NCBI GenBank assembly: GCA_017745135.1
Contig: JAGIAB010000121.1
Location: 1-5,684, forward strand
Reading direction: 5' to 3'
Length of the DNA: 5,684 bases
Origin: Flavisolibacter sp.
GTDB taxonomy: Bacteria > Bacteroidota > Bacteroidia > Chitinophagales > Chitinophagaceae
The notes beneath the pieces are model-generated. The model made no database searches and was not told where the DNA came from. It worked only from the letters and a program-made list of their open reading frames with translations. The first letter of the stretch is position 1, and every line of letters starts with the position of its first letter. A program made the translations under genes and the position numbers. This document shows, one piece after another, positions 5,374 to 5,684 of this stretch.

Positions 5374-5684
5374 ATGGCAATGCATAATGAGAAAAAATAC
5401 CTTCAACATTTTTTTGAGAGCAGTGGAAAAGTAAATGCCATTAAAGCAAAAGAGATTGCTGAGCATTTTGAAGCAAAGGAAATCACCAGAGGAGATTATT
5501 TTTTAAAAGAAGGACAGATGAGTAATGAATACCTGGTGCTTGAAAAAGGATTTATGAGGGCTTACTCAGTTGACCCTGATGGCAACGAAATAACTACTGG
5601 TTTTCATTCGAATGCTTATCCTGTTTTTGAAGTAGCTTCTTTTTTCAATCGCACTATCTCCAGGGAAAGTATCCAGGCGCTGAC
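5374..5684 (+). CDS. Crp/Fnr-family transcriptional regulator, N-terminal part only
   Basis: The frame is open from the ATG at 5374 to the right edge (103 complete codons); the ATG at 5380, two codons later, is an equally possible start. The visible part is a cyclic-nucleotide-binding-type beta-barrel domain: an N-terminal helix region (1-35), EITRGDYFLKEGQMSNEYLVLEKGFMR (about 36-62), AYSVDPDGNEITTGF (63-77) and RESIQAL (97-103). The C-terminal helix-turn-helix lies outside the window, so DNA binding is inferred from the family. The region where E. coli CRP has its Gly-Glu and Arg-Ser cAMP contacts reads FEVASFFNRTISRES and lacks the Gly-Glu pair, which suggests cAMP is not the ligand. It is divergent from the DUF2911-asnB operon with a 70-bp gap, so it might regulate that operon or itself. 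Confidence 0.87.
   Translation, partial: MAMHNEKKYLQHFFESSGKVNAIKAKEIAEHFEAKEITRGDYFLKEGQMSNEYLVLEKGFMRAYSVDPDGNEITTGFHSNAYPVFEVASFFNRTISRESIQAL

Noticed and set aside
5304..5375. Longer N-terminus for the DUF2911 protein from 5375
   Set aside because: It would place 24 residues before a clear lipoprotein signal peptide and overlap the start of the divergent regulator.

Overview
The window looks like part of a chromosome from a Bacteroidota bacterium, probably of the Chitinophagaceae or a relative. The grounds are an AT-rich composition, start codons preceded by A-rich stretches instead of Shine-Dalgarno sequences, candidate promoters of the TTG / TAnnTTTG type, and a gene set typical of that phylum (DUF2400, DUF2911 lipoprotein, PepSY-like secreted protein, Bacteroidota-type Crp/Fnr regulator). 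No mobile element, phage gene, CRISPR array, tRNA or rRNA is visible. This assignment rests on recognised protein families and composition, not on a database search.

Layout. Positions 1-1844 hold two minus-strand genes: a PLP-dependent cystathionine gamma-synthase/lyase-type enzyme (metB-like), followed by a DUF2400/TIGR02757 protein whose C-terminus runs off the left edge. The stop of the first and the start of the second share one base (TAATG), so the two are probably translationally coupled. Positions 1845-2383 are a long, mostly non-coding gap. It holds two inverted arrays of a 7-bp repeat about 190 bp apart, a possible 45-codon minus-strand gene, and candidate promoters for the flanking genes.

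Positions 2384-2815 (plus) encode a small secreted PepSY-like protein. It converges on a large minus-strand asparagine synthase gene (2812-4656), and the two stop codons overlap within the four bases TTAA. A strong hairpin with a T-rich tail, oriented to end the PepSY-like transcript, lies inside the last codons of the asparagine synthase gene. Upstream of asnB, five bases away on the same strand, is a DUF2911 lipoprotein gene (4662-5303), so these two probably form an operon. A Crp/Fnr-family regulator (5374 to the right edge, partial) diverges from that operon across a 70-bp intergenic region.

How they work together. The metB-like enzyme belongs to sulfur amino acid metabolism and AsnB to amide transfer; the other products are envelope/periplasmic proteins, a putative nucleic-acid-related protein and a regulator. 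Nothing ties them into one pathway, and I see no convincing sign of a new multi-gene system. The points most worth a second look are the terminator embedded in the asnB coding sequence, the inverted 7-bp repeat arrays, the candidate small gene, and the conserved-looking but uncharacterised DUF2400 and DUF2911 partners.
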